64,000 bases of DNA from ATZT02 sp964655115. Lineage in GTDB: Bacteria > Actinomycetota > Actinomycetes > S36-B12 > UBA5976. The position numbers and the translations under genes were made by a program. The notes under the pieces are model-generated. The model saw only the letters and a list, made by a program, of their open reading frames with translations, was not told where the DNA came from and did not search any database. The DNA lies in NCBI GenBank assembly GCA_964655115.1, contig CAZZKM010000002.1:25119-89118 (forward strand), read 5' to 3'. Positions 8,653 through 17,099 of this stretch are shown here, piece by piece; position 1 is the first letter of the stretch, and each line of letters starts with the position of its first letter.

Positions 8653-9732
8653 TTAATGAAGACCTAGTGGTCTTTCTAATGCTTCATTGATTAAGTAATC
8701 AATAAGATCGGCATACTTTAATCCTGTTACTTCCCACATTCTGGGAAACATTGATATTGAAGTAAATCCAGGCATGGTATTTATTTCATTTACTAAAACT
8801 TGCTCATCTTTGGTAATGAAGAAATCAACTCTTGCTAAACCTTCACAATTTAGTAAGTCAAAAACTCTGGTGGCAAGCATTTGCACTTGATCTTGAAGTT
8901 TTTTATCTAATTTTGCCGGCACTATTAGTTCTGCTGAATCATCCAAATACTTTGCTTCAAAGTCATAAAATTCGTGATCTTTTTTGACAATTATTTCAGC
9001 AGGCAGACTTGCTCTAGCCGCCTTTTTACCTTCCCCGCTTATTACTGAGCATTCAATCTCTCGAGCATTTTCAATACTTTTTTCCACGATTACTCTTTTG
9101 TCAAACTTTCTTGCTTCTTCAATTGCTTCTTCAAGTTTTGAAAATTCTTTTACTTTAGTTATTCCAACAGAGCTGCCAGCCCGAGCTGGTTTAACAAAAA
9201 CAGGAAAACCCATTTCTTTTATTTGATCTAGGACTTTACTTTTATTTGTCTTCCATGAAATATCAAGAATTGAAACAAAATCCCCCACTGGAAATTCTGT
9301 AATTTTTAATAATGCTTTAGTTGAAACTTTATCCATACCAATTGCACTGGCTAAAACACCTGCGCCCACAAACGCAATTGCATGCATATCAATTAAGCCC
9401 TGAATAGTTCCATCCTCACCATAAGGACCATGAAGAACTGGAAAAATTACATCTAGTGAGATTAACTCTTCTGGCGGAAATTTAGAAACTTTCACAATTT
9501 TGTTGTCTTTTAAACCACTAGAAGTAACTTCGGGTAAATCTTTTTTTTCTAACTTTAAAAAGGGACTTTTATCTTCAAAAATTACCCATTGATTATCTTT
9601 TGTTAATCCAATTGGAATTACTTCATATTTATTTCTATCAATTACATTAATTATGGAATTTGCTGATATGCAAGAAATTTCGTGTTCAGAAGATCGACCT
9701 CCAAATAAAACACCGACTCTAATTTTTTCCAT
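8653..9732 (-). CDS. ddl: D-alanine--D-alanine ligase
   Basis: This 359-residue ATP-grasp ligase joins two D-alanines for peptidoglycan precursors in the cytoplasm. Motifs: GVLFGGRSSEHEIS at the N terminus, VLHGPYGEDGTIQGL, VKPARAGSSVGITKV (ATP grasp), and ARVDFFITKDEQVLVNEINTMPGFT at the metal site. The length suits the DdlA-type long form. It follows gpsA by nine bases, making plsC-gpsA-ddl one unit, the order also found in mycobacteria. Its stop is three bases from the end of the opposing small Lrp-like gene. Confidence 0.97.
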   Translation of the reverse strand: MEKIRVGVLFGGRSSEHEISCISANSIINVIDRNKYEVIPIGLTKDNQWVIFEDKSPFLKLEKKDLPEVTSSGLKDNKIVKVSKFPPEELISLDVIFPVLHGPYGEDGTIQGLIDMHAIAFVGAGVLASAIGMDKVSTKALLKITEFPVGDFVSILDISWKTNKSKVLDQIKEMGFPVFVKPARAGSSVGITKVKEFSKLEEAIEEARKFDKRVIVEKSIENAREIECSVISGEGKKAARASLPAEIIVKKDHEFYDFEAKYLDDSAELIVPAKLDKKLQDQVQMLATRVFDLLNCEGLARVDFFITKDEQVLVNEINTMPGFTSISMFPRMWEVTGLKYADLIDYLINEALERPLGLH

Positions 9733-9741
9733 GTTGAAAGT

Positions 9742-10743
9742 CTATTCGTGTTCGGCTGTGATTGGTTGTTCAAGTAATGCAGTCATAACTTCATGAGCAT
9801 CATCACCATCTCTGATAACTCTTAATACTTGAGCAGCAATTGGCATATCCAAGTTAAATTTCGCAGCAATAGCTAAAAGTGGCGCCAAACTTTTTGATCC
9901 TTCCACAGTTCCATGCGCTTTTTCTTGCGCTTCTTCAATCGTTGCTCCATGACCGAGTGCTTCACCAAAAGTTCTATTTCTAGATAACGGAGATTGACTG
10001 GTTGCAATTAAATCTCCAATTCCTGCTAAACCTAAAAATGTTTCAGTTTTTGCCCCTAATGCAACACCAAGTCTTGTCATTTCCGCTAAACCTCTGGTGA
10101 TTAAAGCCGATTGAGTATTTTCACCAAGTCCAAGTCCTACTGCTATTCCGTTTGCAATTGCAACAACATTTTTAATAGCTCCTGCTAATTCAGTTCCAAT
10201 AACATCTGTTGTCCAAAAAACTCTGAAATAATTTGTTGCAAGTGCATTTGCGATATCTGCTGCCACATCTTCATCAGCGCAAGCAACCGTTGATGCTGTG
10301 GGTTGTCTATGAATTATTTCGCCAGCTAAATTTGGACCACTAAGTGCTGCAACTCTATTTTCAGAACAACCAAAAACATCCATCATCACTTCTGTAATTC
10401 TCATCTTTGTTGAATTTTCAATACCTTTTATTAAAGAAACAAAAACGGCAGTTGGCGAAACATATTTTTTCCAACTTTCTAAGTTTTGTCTTAAAGATTG
10501 AGCAGGCAAGGCAAAGAAAACTAATTCTTTATCTTTCAATACTTCTTCTGCACTTGAACTTGCTTTGATGCGAGAAGACAGTTTTACATTTGGATGAAAC
10601 TTAGAATTATGCCTATTGTCATTTATATCTTGAACAACTTTTTCATCTCTAGCCCATAAATAAACTTCATTCCCAGCATCAGCTAAAACTTGAGCACAAG
10701 CAGTCGCCCAAGCTCCTCCACCCATAACTGCAACTTGTCTCAT
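9742..10743 (-). CDS. gpsA: NAD(P)+-dependent glycerol-3-phosphate dehydrogenase
   Basis: GpsA reduces dihydroxyacetone phosphate to sn-glycerol 3-phosphate for phospholipid synthesis. The start at 10743 gives MRQVAVMGGGAWATACAQVLADAG, a Rossmann dinucleotide site at the N terminus. Further motifs are LSGPNLAGEI, the catalytic-lysine stretch GAIKNVVAIANGIA and GLAGIGDLIAT. The frame continues six codons upstream, but those codons contain the GGAAAG ribosome site, and the chosen ATG forms an ATGA overlap with the plsC stop. The result is 333 residues, normal for the family. Confidence 0.96.
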   Translation of the reverse strand: MRQVAVMGGGAWATACAQVLADAGNEVYLWARDEKVVQDINDNRHNSKFHPNVKLSSRIKASSSAEEVLKDKELVFFALPAQSLRQNLESWKKYVSPTAVFVSLIKGIENSTKMRITEVMMDVFGCSENRVAALSGPNLAGEIIHRQPTASTVACADEDVAADIANALATNYFRVFWTTDVIGTELAGAIKNVVAIANGIAVGLGLGENTQSALITRGLAEMTRLGVALGAKTETFLGLAGIGDLIATSQSPLSRNRTFGEALGHGATIEEAQEKAHGTVEGSKSLAPLLAIAAKFNLDMPIAAQVLRVIRDGDDAHEVMTALLEQPITAEHE

Positions 10744-11462
10744 GGTCTTTCCTTTGTCCATGGCATTCTTTGTGCAGGTGGAGTTTCATTTCTTAAGTCA
10801 GCTAATTCTTTAGTAATTGCATCCATAATTCTTGAAGTGGCTTTTTTTAGTAATTCACCAGTTATTTCTTGATCATATAAATCAGACAATTCAACTGGAG
10901 GTCCTGCTTTTACCATCATAGTTTTTCTAGGTAATAATTTTAATTTTTTTGAATATGGAGCTAAAACTAGTTGAGCTCCCCAATGTGCAACTGGAATTAC
11001 TGGAAGTTTTGTGGCAAGTGCAATTCGTGCCGCTCCAGTTTTTCCTTCCATAGGCCATAAATTTGGATCTCTGGTTAAAGTTCCTTCAGGACTTAGTACT
11101 ACTGCTTCACCTTTTTCTACTGCTTTGATTGCACCTCTAACAGCAATTTTTGCATGTCTTGATTCTCTATAAACAGGAATTTGTCCTGCTAACCAAACAA
11201 GTTGTCCAATAACTGGAATCCTAAATATTCCAGATTTTGCTAAAAATTTTGGAGGTCTGTTGTTGTCCCACATAAATTGTGCAACCACAAATGGATCAAA
11301 CCAAGAATTATGATTCATGGCAACAATAATTCCTGAATCTTGAGCTAAATTTTCAACACCGCGATAATCGCGTTTAGTAAATAGAACTAAAAGTGGGCGA
11401 AGCACTCCAGCAATGAAACGATAAACAAAACCCAGTTTTGACTTACGAGTAACAAAAGCCAT
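10740..11462 (-). CDS. plsC: 1-acyl-sn-glycerol-3-phosphate acyltransferase (PlsC family)
   Basis: A 240-residue membrane-associated acyltransferase of the LPLAT family. The catalytic NHxxxxD motif is seen as NHNSWFDP (about residues 50-57), the substrate motif FLAKSGIFRIPVIG follows, and SPEGTLTRD is the PEGT motif. It should convert lysophosphatidic acid to phosphatidic acid at the inner face of the membrane. The downstream ATGA overlap with gpsA, which makes the glycerol phosphate backbone, supports a phospholipid role. The exact acyl acceptor cannot be read from sequence. Confidence 0.9.
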   Translation of the reverse strand: MAFVTRKSKLGFVYRFIAGVLRPLLVLFTKRDYRGVENLAQDSGIIVAMNHNSWFDPFVVAQFMWDNNRPPKFLAKSGIFRIPVIGQLVWLAGQIPVYRESRHAKIAVRGAIKAVEKGEAVVLSPEGTLTRDPNLWPMEGKTGAARIALATKLPVIPVAHWGAQLVLAPYSKKLKLLPRKTMMVKAGPPVELSDLYDQEITGELLKKATSRIMDAITKELADLRNETPPAQRMPWTKERP

Positions 11463-11482
11463 AAAGAGTATCCAATCAGCAT

Positions 11483-11515
11483 GATGCCCGATAGCAGAAT
11501 CTGCTACCGGGCATC
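11483..11515 (-). terminator. Strong hairpin after hupB (terminator-like, no T-run)
   Basis: GATGCCCG at 11483-11490 pairs with CGGGCATC at 11508-11515, and TAGCAG at 11492-11497 with CTGCTA at 11501-11506, with one G-U pair between and a three-base loop: a 15 base-pair stem 21 bases after the hupB stop. No T-run follows on the minus strand, so it is either a Rho-independent terminator lacking the U-tract or a 3' stability stem. It separates hupB from plsC. Confidence 0.6.
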
Positions 11516-11535
11516 AACTCGCAAATGCTTATGTT

Positions 11536-11883
11536 TTAGCGCTTTTTCTTTCCTGCTGCTTTTACTTTCTTAGCAGTAGCTTTCTTTGCTTTTTTAGCAG
11601 CTCTTTTGCCACCCAAAACAATGTTTTTGAAATCTGCTGCTGGTCTAAATTTTGCAACTGTTTTTGCAGGAACTTTAACTGGAGCACCAGTCATTGGGTT
11701 TCTGGCAATACGTGCTGCACGAGTTTTCTTTTCCCAAATTCCAAATCCTGCGATTGAAACTTTTTCACCTGATGCAACTGCATTGGTGATGGTATCGAAA
11801 AAGATGTCGACAAAATCAAGAGCTTGACGACGGTTTGCTTCAAAGTGTTGTTGCACTAAGTCTGCTAAATCTGGTTTCTTCAA
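11536..11883 (-). CDS. hupB: HU-family nucleoid protein with lysine-rich tail
   Basis: The first 90 residues form the HU/IHF fold (FVDIFFDTITNAVASGEKVSIAGFGIWEKK, then ARIARNPMTGAPVKVPAK, the DNA-binding arm), followed by an Ala/Lys-rich basic tail (AAKKAKKATAKKV), shorter than the mycobacterial HupB tail. The open frame extends far upstream, but homologues begin at the segment KKPDLADLV. The TTG at 11881-11883 preceded by AGAAAGG fits that start, giving 115 residues. The gene has its own AT-rich leader and lies downstream of the leuCD terminator. Confidence 0.9.
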   Translation of the reverse strand: MKKPDLADLVQQHFEANRRQALDFVDIFFDTITNAVASGEKVSIAGFGIWEKKTRAARIARNPMTGAPVKVPAKTVAKFRPAADFKNIVLGGKRAAKKAKKATAKKVKAAGKKKR

Positions 11884-11911
11884 CTGGGGAACCTTTCTAA
11901 AGTTCTCTTTT

Positions 11912-11949
11912 GCCTTTAAAAAAGGCGTGTAATAAAAGTTTTTTATTAC
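11912..11949 (-). promoter_or_regulatory. Two short hairpins in the hupB 5' region
   Basis: GTAATAAAA (11929-11937) and TTTTATTAC (11941-11949) form a 9 base-pair stem with a 3-base loop. Directly downstream on the transcript, GCCTTT (11912-11917) pairs with AAAGGC (11921-11926). Both lie within 70 bases upstream of the TTG start of hupB. They are not followed by a T-run, so they are more likely mRNA leader structures or an operator than terminators. Confidence 0.4.
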
Positions 11950-11996
11950 GAAGTTAAAATTACGCAATGAAATAAGGGTTTTTCTTCCGACACGCC

Positions 11997-12019
11997 AAAA
12001 AATCCTTATAAAATAAGGA
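11997..12019 (-). terminator. Intrinsic terminator after leuD
   Basis: On the minus strand a 7 base-pair stem TCCTTAT/ATAAGGA (12003-12009 with 12013-12019, 3-base loop) is followed by six T (complement of 11997-12002). It lies about 60 bases past the leuD stop. The stem is AT-rich but the layout is that of an intrinsic terminator closing leuCD before the hupB promoter region. Confidence 0.55.
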
Positions 12020-12079
12020 AAATTTTTTTAAAACCTTAAAAATAAAGGAATTTTGTGTAACTGGTGTGACTTAAGTTAA

Positions 12080-12667
12080 CTACTGAGTAACAGGTTTAAA
12101 ACTTGGTCTGGTTTTTTCAAATTCTGTAATTTTTGATTCATGTCTAAGAGTTAAACCAATATCGTCTAGGCCTTCCATAAGTCTCCAACGAACATAGTCA
12201 TCAATTTGAAAATCTGCTTCGATATCTTTTGCTATAACTTTTCTTTTATCTAAATCAACAGTTATGGAAGTTTTAGGATCACTTTCAACTAAAGCCCATA
12301 ATTTTTCAATAACGTCTTGAGAAACAAGTGCGGTAACTAATCCTGCTTTTCCGGAATTTCCTCGAAAAATATCGGCAAATCTTGATGATAAAACTACTTT
12401 AAATCCATAATCCATCAACGCCCATACAGCGTGTTCTCTTGAGGAACCAGTTCCAAATTCAGGACCTGCAATAAGAATTGTTGCTTCTTTATATTCTGGT
12501 TTGTTTAAAACAAAATTTGGATCTTCACGCCAAGCTTTAAATAAGGCATCTTCAAATCCATGACGGGTAATTCTTTTTAAATATTCAGCAGGAATGATTT
12601 GGTCGGTATCAACATTGCTTCTTCTAAGTGGGGCTGCAAAACCTGAGTGTGAAATAAATTTATCCAT
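12080..12667 (-). CDS. leuD: 3-isopropylmalate dehydratase small subunit
   Basis: A 195-residue swivel subunit of isopropylmalate isomerase, with N-terminal SHSGFAAPLRRSNVDTDQIIPAEYLKR and the substrate-loop motif FGTGSSREHAVWAL. With LeuC it interconverts 2- and 3-isopropylmalate in leucine synthesis. Because this genome carries cimA, the same enzyme probably also isomerises citramalate for isoleucine. The ATG follows the leuC stop with no gap. Confidence 0.96.
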   Translation of the reverse strand: MDKFISHSGFAAPLRRSNVDTDQIIPAEYLKRITRHGFEDALFKAWREDPNFVLNKPEYKEATILIAGPEFGTGSSREHAVWALMDYGFKVVLSSRFADIFRGNSGKAGLVTALVSQDVIEKLWALVESDPKTSITVDLDKRKVIAKDIEADFQIDDYVRWRLMEGLDDIGLTLRHESKITEFEKTRPSFKPVTQ

Positions 12668-14065
12668 TTAAATGTCATCCGGAGTTGTGATTGAACCTTT
12701 AATTGCAGTGGCTGCTGCAACTAATGGTGAAACTAAATGGGTGCGCCCACCTGGACCTTGTCTTCCTTCAAAGTTTCTATTTGAAGTTGAAGCTGCTCTT
12801 TCACCTGGTTTTAATTTGTCAGGATTCATACCCAGACACATTGAACAACCAGCACTTCGCCAATCAGCACCTGCATCTTTAAATATTTGAGGCAATCCTT
12901 CTTGTTCTGCTTGTATTGCAACTTTGGCACTTCCAGGAACTACCATCATTTTGACACTTGAAGCTACTTTTTTTCCTTTCAAAATTGCAGCTGCTGCTCT
13001 TAAATCTTCAATGCGACCATTTGTACATGAACCTAAGAAAACGGTGTCTACTTTTATATCTCTAATTTTTGTGCCCGCTTTTAAATCCATATATTCCAAA
13101 GCTCTTTGTGCTGCAGCTTTTTCTGTTGGATCATTAAATTGTTCAGGACTTGGCACTACATCATCAATTGATACACCTTGTCCAGGATTAGTTCCCCAGG
13201 TAACAAATGGTGTCAAAGTGGATGCATCAATAATTACTTCTGCGTCAAATTTTGCATCGTCATCAGTTTTTAAAGTTTTCCAATATGAAACAGCTTTTTC
13301 CCAATCTGCACCTTTTGGTGCATGGGGACGATCTTTCATGTAAGCAAAAGTAGTTTCATCTGGTGCAATCATTCCTGCTCTTGCACCTGCTTCAATACTC
13401 ATATTGCAAATCGTCATTCTTCCTTCCATGGATAAAGAACGAATTGCTTCACCGCGATATTCCAAAACATAACCTTGGCCACCACCAGTGCTTATTTTTG
13501 CAATTACTGCCAAAATTATGTCTTTTGCAGTTGAACCTTTTGGCAATTGTCCATTAACAGTTATGGCCATTGTTTTAAATGGTTTTAAAGGCAAAGTTTG
13601 TGTGGCAAGAACATGTTCAACTTCACTTGTACCAATTCCAAAAGCAAGTGCACCAAATGCACCATGAGTTGAAGTGTGGGAATCTCCACACACAATTGTC
13701 ATTCCAGGTTGAGTTAATCCAATTTGTGGACCAACAACGTGCACAATTCCTTGTTCAACATTTCCTAGCGAAAAAATTCTTAATCCAAATTCTTTAGCAT
13801 TATTTCTTAATGCATCAACTTGTGCTCTAGAAACTAAATCTGCAATTGGTTTATCAATATCAATAGTTGGAACGTTGTGATCTTCTGTAAGAAGTGTTAA
13901 ATCTGGACGTCTTACTTTTCTGCCTGATGCTCTTAAACCATCAAATGCTTGAGGCGAAGTTACTTCATGAACTAAATGTAAATCTATAAATAATAAATCA
14001 GGTTCACCACTTGCTTGGTGCACAATATGTGCATCCCAAACTTTTTCTGCAAGTGTCTTTCCCAA
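12668..14065 (-). CDS. leuC: 3-isopropylmalate dehydratase large subunit
   Basis: A 465-residue aconitase-family Fe-S subunit. Visible are CGDSHTSTHGAFGALAFGIG, FLGSCTNGRIEDLRAAA and GCSMCLGMNPD, whose cysteines ligate the 4Fe-4S cluster. The start is TTG at 14063-14065, supported by a very good AAAGGAG Shine-Dalgarno eight bases upstream. It is directly downstream of tRNA-Glu (45 bases), so the operon promoter either sits in this small gap or read-through from the tRNA occurs. Confidence 0.96.
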   Translation of the reverse strand: MGKTLAEKVWDAHIVHQASGEPDLLFIDLHLVHEVTSPQAFDGLRASGRKVRRPDLTLLTEDHNVPTIDIDKPIADLVSRAQVDALRNNAKEFGLRIFSLGNVEQGIVHVVGPQIGLTQPGMTIVCGDSHTSTHGAFGALAFGIGTSEVEHVLATQTLPLKPFKTMAITVNGQLPKGSTAKDIILAVIAKISTGGGQGYVLEYRGEAIRSLSMEGRMTICNMSIEAGARAGMIAPDETTFAYMKDRPHAPKGADWEKAVSYWKTLKTDDDAKFDAEVIIDASTLTPFVTWGTNPGQGVSIDDVVPSPEQFNDPTEKAAAQRALEYMDLKAGTKIRDIKVDTVFLGSCTNGRIEDLRAAAAILKGKKVASSVKMMVVPGSAKVAIQAEQEGLPQIFKDAGADWRSAGCSMCLGMNPDKLKPGERAASTSNRNFEGRQGPGGRTHLVSPLVAAATAIKGSITTPDDI

Positions 14066-14110
14066 TTTATTTACTCCTTTAATTAGTAAATGAAATCTTT
14101 TTTGGCCCTT

Positions 14111-14186
14111 TGGTAGCCCCGACGGGATTTGAACCCGCGTTACCGCCTTGAGAGGGCAGCGTGCTAGGCCGCTGCACTACGGGGCC
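14111..14186 (-). tRNA. tRNA-Glu (CTC)
   Basis: On the minus strand a full cloverleaf can be folded: acceptor GGCCCCG with CGGGGCT (pair 1-72 is G-U), anticodon stem CTGCC/GGCGG with loop CTCTCAA giving anticodon CTC, T-arm GCGGGTTCAAATCCCGT, and an encoded CCA end (complement of 14111-14113). Anticodon CTC reads GAG, hence glutamate. It lies between lldD and leuC on the same strand as both. Confidence 0.93.
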
Positions 14187-14241
14187 AAAGATTTTCATTG
14201 CCTTAAAAAAATCTTAACAGCGAAAAGAAATATGGAAAATT

Positions 14242-15462
14242 TTAGTTACGAATTCTCACACGATCTGGTGTAAGTTCTTCTAACTTTGTGATTCCTAAGA
14301 GTCTCATCGACATTTCAATTTCTGACTTAAGCAATTGGACAACTCTTTCTACGCCCAATTCTCCCCCAGCCATAAGTCCATAAAGATAAGCTCTTCCAAC
14401 TAAAACTGCATTTGCACCCAATCCAATTGCGGCCAAAATATCTGTGCCAGACATAACTCCACCATCAATTAAAACAGTCATATCTTTTCCAACTGCTTTT
14501 CTAACTTCAGGAAGTAGCTCTAATGGCACAGGTGCTTTATCCATTTGTCTTCCGCCATGTGTGGAAAGAATAATTCCATCAACTCCTGCATTTTTTAACA
14601 TCACTGCATCTTCAACTGATTGCACACCTTTAATTAATAATTTTCCATTCCAAATAGTTTTTAGCCATTTAATGTCTTCTAAAGTAATTGAGGGATCAAA
14701 AATTTTGGATAATAAATCAGCAACAGTTCCACCACTATCGTTCATATCAAGTGAAGCAAAAACTAAAGGTTCAGTGGTTAATAAGTTTCCCCACCATTTT
14801 GGATATTTAGCCATATCGAGCAAGGTTTTTAAAGTAAGTTTTGGAGGAATGGTTAAACCATTTTTAACATCTCGATATCTAACTCCACCAACTACTGTGT
14901 CAACTGTTAATACAATTGCTTCGAAACCTGAATTCATTACCCGTGCAACTAACTTTTCATTAGGTTCTCTTTCACGTCTTACATATAACTGATACCAACG
15001 TCTAACATCTGGCACTTCTTTAGCTAAATCTTCAGGAGATGTTGTTCCTAAAGTTGATAAACCGTACAAAATTCCATATTTTTTAGCAACTCTTGCAACT
15101 GCAGGTTCACCTTCATAACCCATCATTCTGGTGAAACCAGTTGCAGCAAAAGCAAAAGGAAGTGAATTTTTTTGACCTAAAATGTCAACGGAAGTATCAA
15201 CGTTTGTGACATCCCTTAAAACTCGGGGAGAAAATTCAACTTTAGAAAATACTTCTCTTGCTCTATTTAGACTTGCTTCTGAACCAGAAGCACCATCGGT
15301 GTAATCAAATACTGATCTAGGAGTTCTTTTAGAAGCTTGCTCTCTTAAATCCCATAAATTTGTAGCTTTTGAAAGTCTTACTTGTTTTCTATTTAAGTTT
15401 GGCCATCGAAATCCTATTAAAGAAATTACCTCTTTAGGTCTAGGAAATCTGCGCTTAACCAT
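14242..15462 (-). CDS. lldD: FMN-dependent alpha-hydroxy acid dehydrogenase (L-lactate dehydrogenase-like)
   Basis: A 406-residue TIM-barrel flavoenzyme of the lactate dehydrogenase/glycolate oxidase family. Conserved elements: RSVFDYTDGASGSE near residue 48, FAFAATGFTRMMGYEGE, RWYQLYVRRER, and the active-site stretch ILSTHGGRQMD with catalytic His and Arg, then VLIDGGVMSGTDILAAIGLGANAVLVGR for FMN phosphate binding. It most likely oxidises L-lactate to pyruvate and passes electrons to the respiratory chain. Glycolate or mandelate cannot be ruled out. A 14-base palindrome lies just upstream (15501-15514). Codon use resembles its neighbours. Confidence 0.88.
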   Translation of the reverse strand: MVKRRFPRPKEVISLIGFRWPNLNRKQVRLSKATNLWDLREQASKRTPRSVFDYTDGASGSEASLNRAREVFSKVEFSPRVLRDVTNVDTSVDILGQKNSLPFAFAATGFTRMMGYEGEPAVARVAKKYGILYGLSTLGTTSPEDLAKEVPDVRRWYQLYVRREREPNEKLVARVMNSGFEAIVLTVDTVVGGVRYRDVKNGLTIPPKLTLKTLLDMAKYPKWWGNLLTTEPLVFASLDMNDSGGTVADLLSKIFDPSITLEDIKWLKTIWNGKLLIKGVQSVEDAVMLKNAGVDGIILSTHGGRQMDKAPVPLELLPEVRKAVGKDMTVLIDGGVMSGTDILAAIGLGANAVLVGRAYLYGLMAGGELGVERVVQLLKSEIEMSMRLLGITKLEELTPDRVRIRN

Positions 15463-15500
15463 TTAGTTCCTCTTTAATTGTTAATCAAAAATTACTACAT

Positions 15501-15514
15501 ACTTGTATACAAGT
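15501..15514. promoter_or_regulatory. Perfect 14-base palindrome upstream of lldD (candidate operator)
   Basis: ACTTGTATACAAGT is a perfect inverted repeat lying 38 bases upstream of the lldD ATG, in the spacer between lldD and the tRNA-Gln gene. GT-ATAC cores of this kind are typical of GntR-family operators (established for that family), including lactate regulators of the LldR type. No regulator gene is adjacent. A chance palindrome is possible but a perfect 14-mer at this spot is suggestive. Confidence 0.5.
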
Positions 15515-15536
15515 AAGAGGTGGCGTTTACTTTTTG

Positions 15537-15608
15537 CTGGGGTACTAGGACTCGAACCTAGACAAGCGGATCCAGAAACCGCTGGGCTGCCAATTACCCC
15601 ATACCCCA
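15537..15608 (-). tRNA. tRNA-Gln (CTG)
   Basis: On the minus strand a cloverleaf folds from acceptor TGGGGTA/TACCCCA with the U1-A72 pair typical of tRNA-Gln, D-arm with TAATTGGCA, anticodon loop TTCTGGA giving anticodon CTG, and T-arm CTAGGTTCGAGTCCTAG. The CCA end is not encoded, in contrast to the nearby tRNA-Glu. The last anticodon-stem pair appears as T-T. It sits 12 bases downstream of the gltX stop on the same strand. Confidence 0.92.
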
Positions 15609-15620
15609 CTGGCATTTAAA

Positions 15621-17099
15621 TTATTTTTTAATCTGCTGTCGAATTCTTGAAAGAACTTTTTCTTTACCTAAAAGCTCCATTGATTCAAATAACGGTGGGG
15701 ATACTTTTCTGCCAGTTACAGCAACTCGAATTGCAGTAAATGCAACTCGTGGTTTTAGGCCCATTTGTTGCACAATTACTTTGTTAAATTCATCATGTAA
15801 TTTTTCAGTTTTAAATTCATCAATTGCTTCGATTATTTTTATGGCTTCTTCTAAAACTGGTAAGTTTTCATGAGTTAGTGAACTTTGTGCATCTTCATGA
15901 TTTACTTTAAAGTCTTTTTCTTCTACTAGTAAAAAGCTAAGCATGCCTTGGGCTTGGGATAGTTTTTCTAATCTTTCCTGTACTAGTGGCGTGGCTTTTA
16001 AAATCATGTCAATTTGAGAATTTGTTGGAGAATCCATAAAGAATTTTTCTGAAATTAGTTGATTGGTAATTCTTTGAGCCAATTCTTCTGTGCTTAATTT
16101 TCTAATCCAGTCCGCATTAATTGCAGTGCACTTCTTAATATCAAATCTTGCAGGATTTGCACTAACTCTTTTTATATCAAAATTGTCTGCCATTTCTTGC
16201 ATCGAGAAAAATTCAATGTCATCACCAAATGACCAACCAAGAAGAGCTAAATAGTTGAGTAATCCTTCGGGTAAAAATCCTTCTTTTCGATACATTAAAA
16301 GACTTGATTCAGGATCTCTTTTTGAAAGTTTTTTATTGCCTTCACCCATTACATAAGGTAAATGTCCAAAAACTGGAGTAATTCCTGTGCCAACTCCAAT
16401 TTGTTTAAAAGCTTCATAAAGAGCAATTTGTCTTGGAGTTGAAGATAACAAATCTTCTCCTCTTAAGACATGCGTTATTTGCATCAAAGCATCATCTGAA
16501 GGATTTACCAAAGTGTAAAGCGGATCACCATTTGCTCTTACTAAAACATAATCTGGAATATGTTCTGGATCAAAACTTAATTCGCCTCTAACTAAGTCAT
16601 TCCAGATAATAGTTTTATCCGGCATTCTAAATCTTAAAACTGGAGATCTGCCTTTATTTTCAAAATTAATAACTTGTTCACCAGTTAAATTTCTACAATG
16701 CCCGTCATAGCCTGGAGTTTGACCTTTTTCTTTTTGGGCTTTTCTTCTTTCTTCAACTTCTTCTTGGGAACAATAACAATGATAAGCAAATTTATTTTCT
16801 AATAATTTTTTAGCAATATCTGCATAAATTTCTAATCTTTCACTTTGTCGATACGGTCCAAAAGCACCACCAATCACTGGTCCTTCATCCCAATTAAGTC
16901 CAAGCCAATTCAAAGAATCTATAAGTGCGTTATAGGACTCTTCACTATCTCTTGCAGCATCGGTGTCTTCAATTCGAAAAACAAAAGTTCCTTTGTTGTG
17001 TCTTGCAAATGCCCAATTAAATAAAGCAGTTCGAATCATTCCCACATGTGGATCTCCAGTTGGAGAAGGACAAAATCTAACGCGAATGTTATTTGACAT
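15621..17099 (-). CDS. gltX: Glutamyl-tRNA synthetase
   Basis: A 492-residue class I synthetase: the HIGH-type motif is CPSPTGDPHVGM at the N terminus, a CYCSQEEVEERR cysteine segment lies near residue 108, and the KMSKS-type motif is KKLSKRD near residue 258. The C-terminal helical anticodon-binding half is complete. GatCAB is encoded 15 kb away and no GlnRS is seen, so it is probably non-discriminating and also charges tRNA-Gln with glutamate (inference). It overlaps the cimA end by 11 bases and leads into tRNA-Gln. Confidence 0.97.
   Translation of the reverse strand: MSNNIRVRFCPSPTGDPHVGMIRTALFNWAFARHNKGTFVFRIEDTDAARDSEESYNALIDSLNWLGLNWDEGPVIGGAFGPYRQSERLEIYADIAKKLLENKFAYHCYCSQEEVEERRKAQKEKGQTPGYDGHCRNLTGEQVINFENKGRSPVLRFRMPDKTIIWNDLVRGELSFDPEHIPDYVLVRANGDPLYTLVNPSDDALMQITHVLRGEDLLSSTPRQIALYEAFKQIGVGTGITPVFGHLPYVMGEGNKKLSKRDPESSLLMYRKEGFLPEGLLNYLALLGWSFGDDIEFFSMQEMADNFDIKRVSANPARFDIKKCTAINADWIRKLSTEELAQRITNQLISEKFFMDSPTNSQIDMILKATPLVQERLEKLSQAQGMLSFLLVEEKDFKVNHEDAQSSLTHENLPVLEEAIKIIEAIDEFKTEKLHDEFNKVIVQQMGLKPRVAFTAIRVAVTGRKVSPPLFESMELLGKEKVLSRIRQQIKK

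Noticed and set aside
11884..11967. 28-codon N-terminal extension of HU
   Set aside because: It covers leader hairpins and has no HU similarity; the TTG with a good ribosome site gives the family start.
12924..13343. 139-residue frame opposite leuC
   Set aside because: Antisense to well conserved leuC motifs, with composition of a mirrored frame.
14444..14992. 182-residue frame on the plus strand inside lldD
   Set aside because: It is a shadow of the lldD coding frame, with no ribosome site and no recognisable domain.
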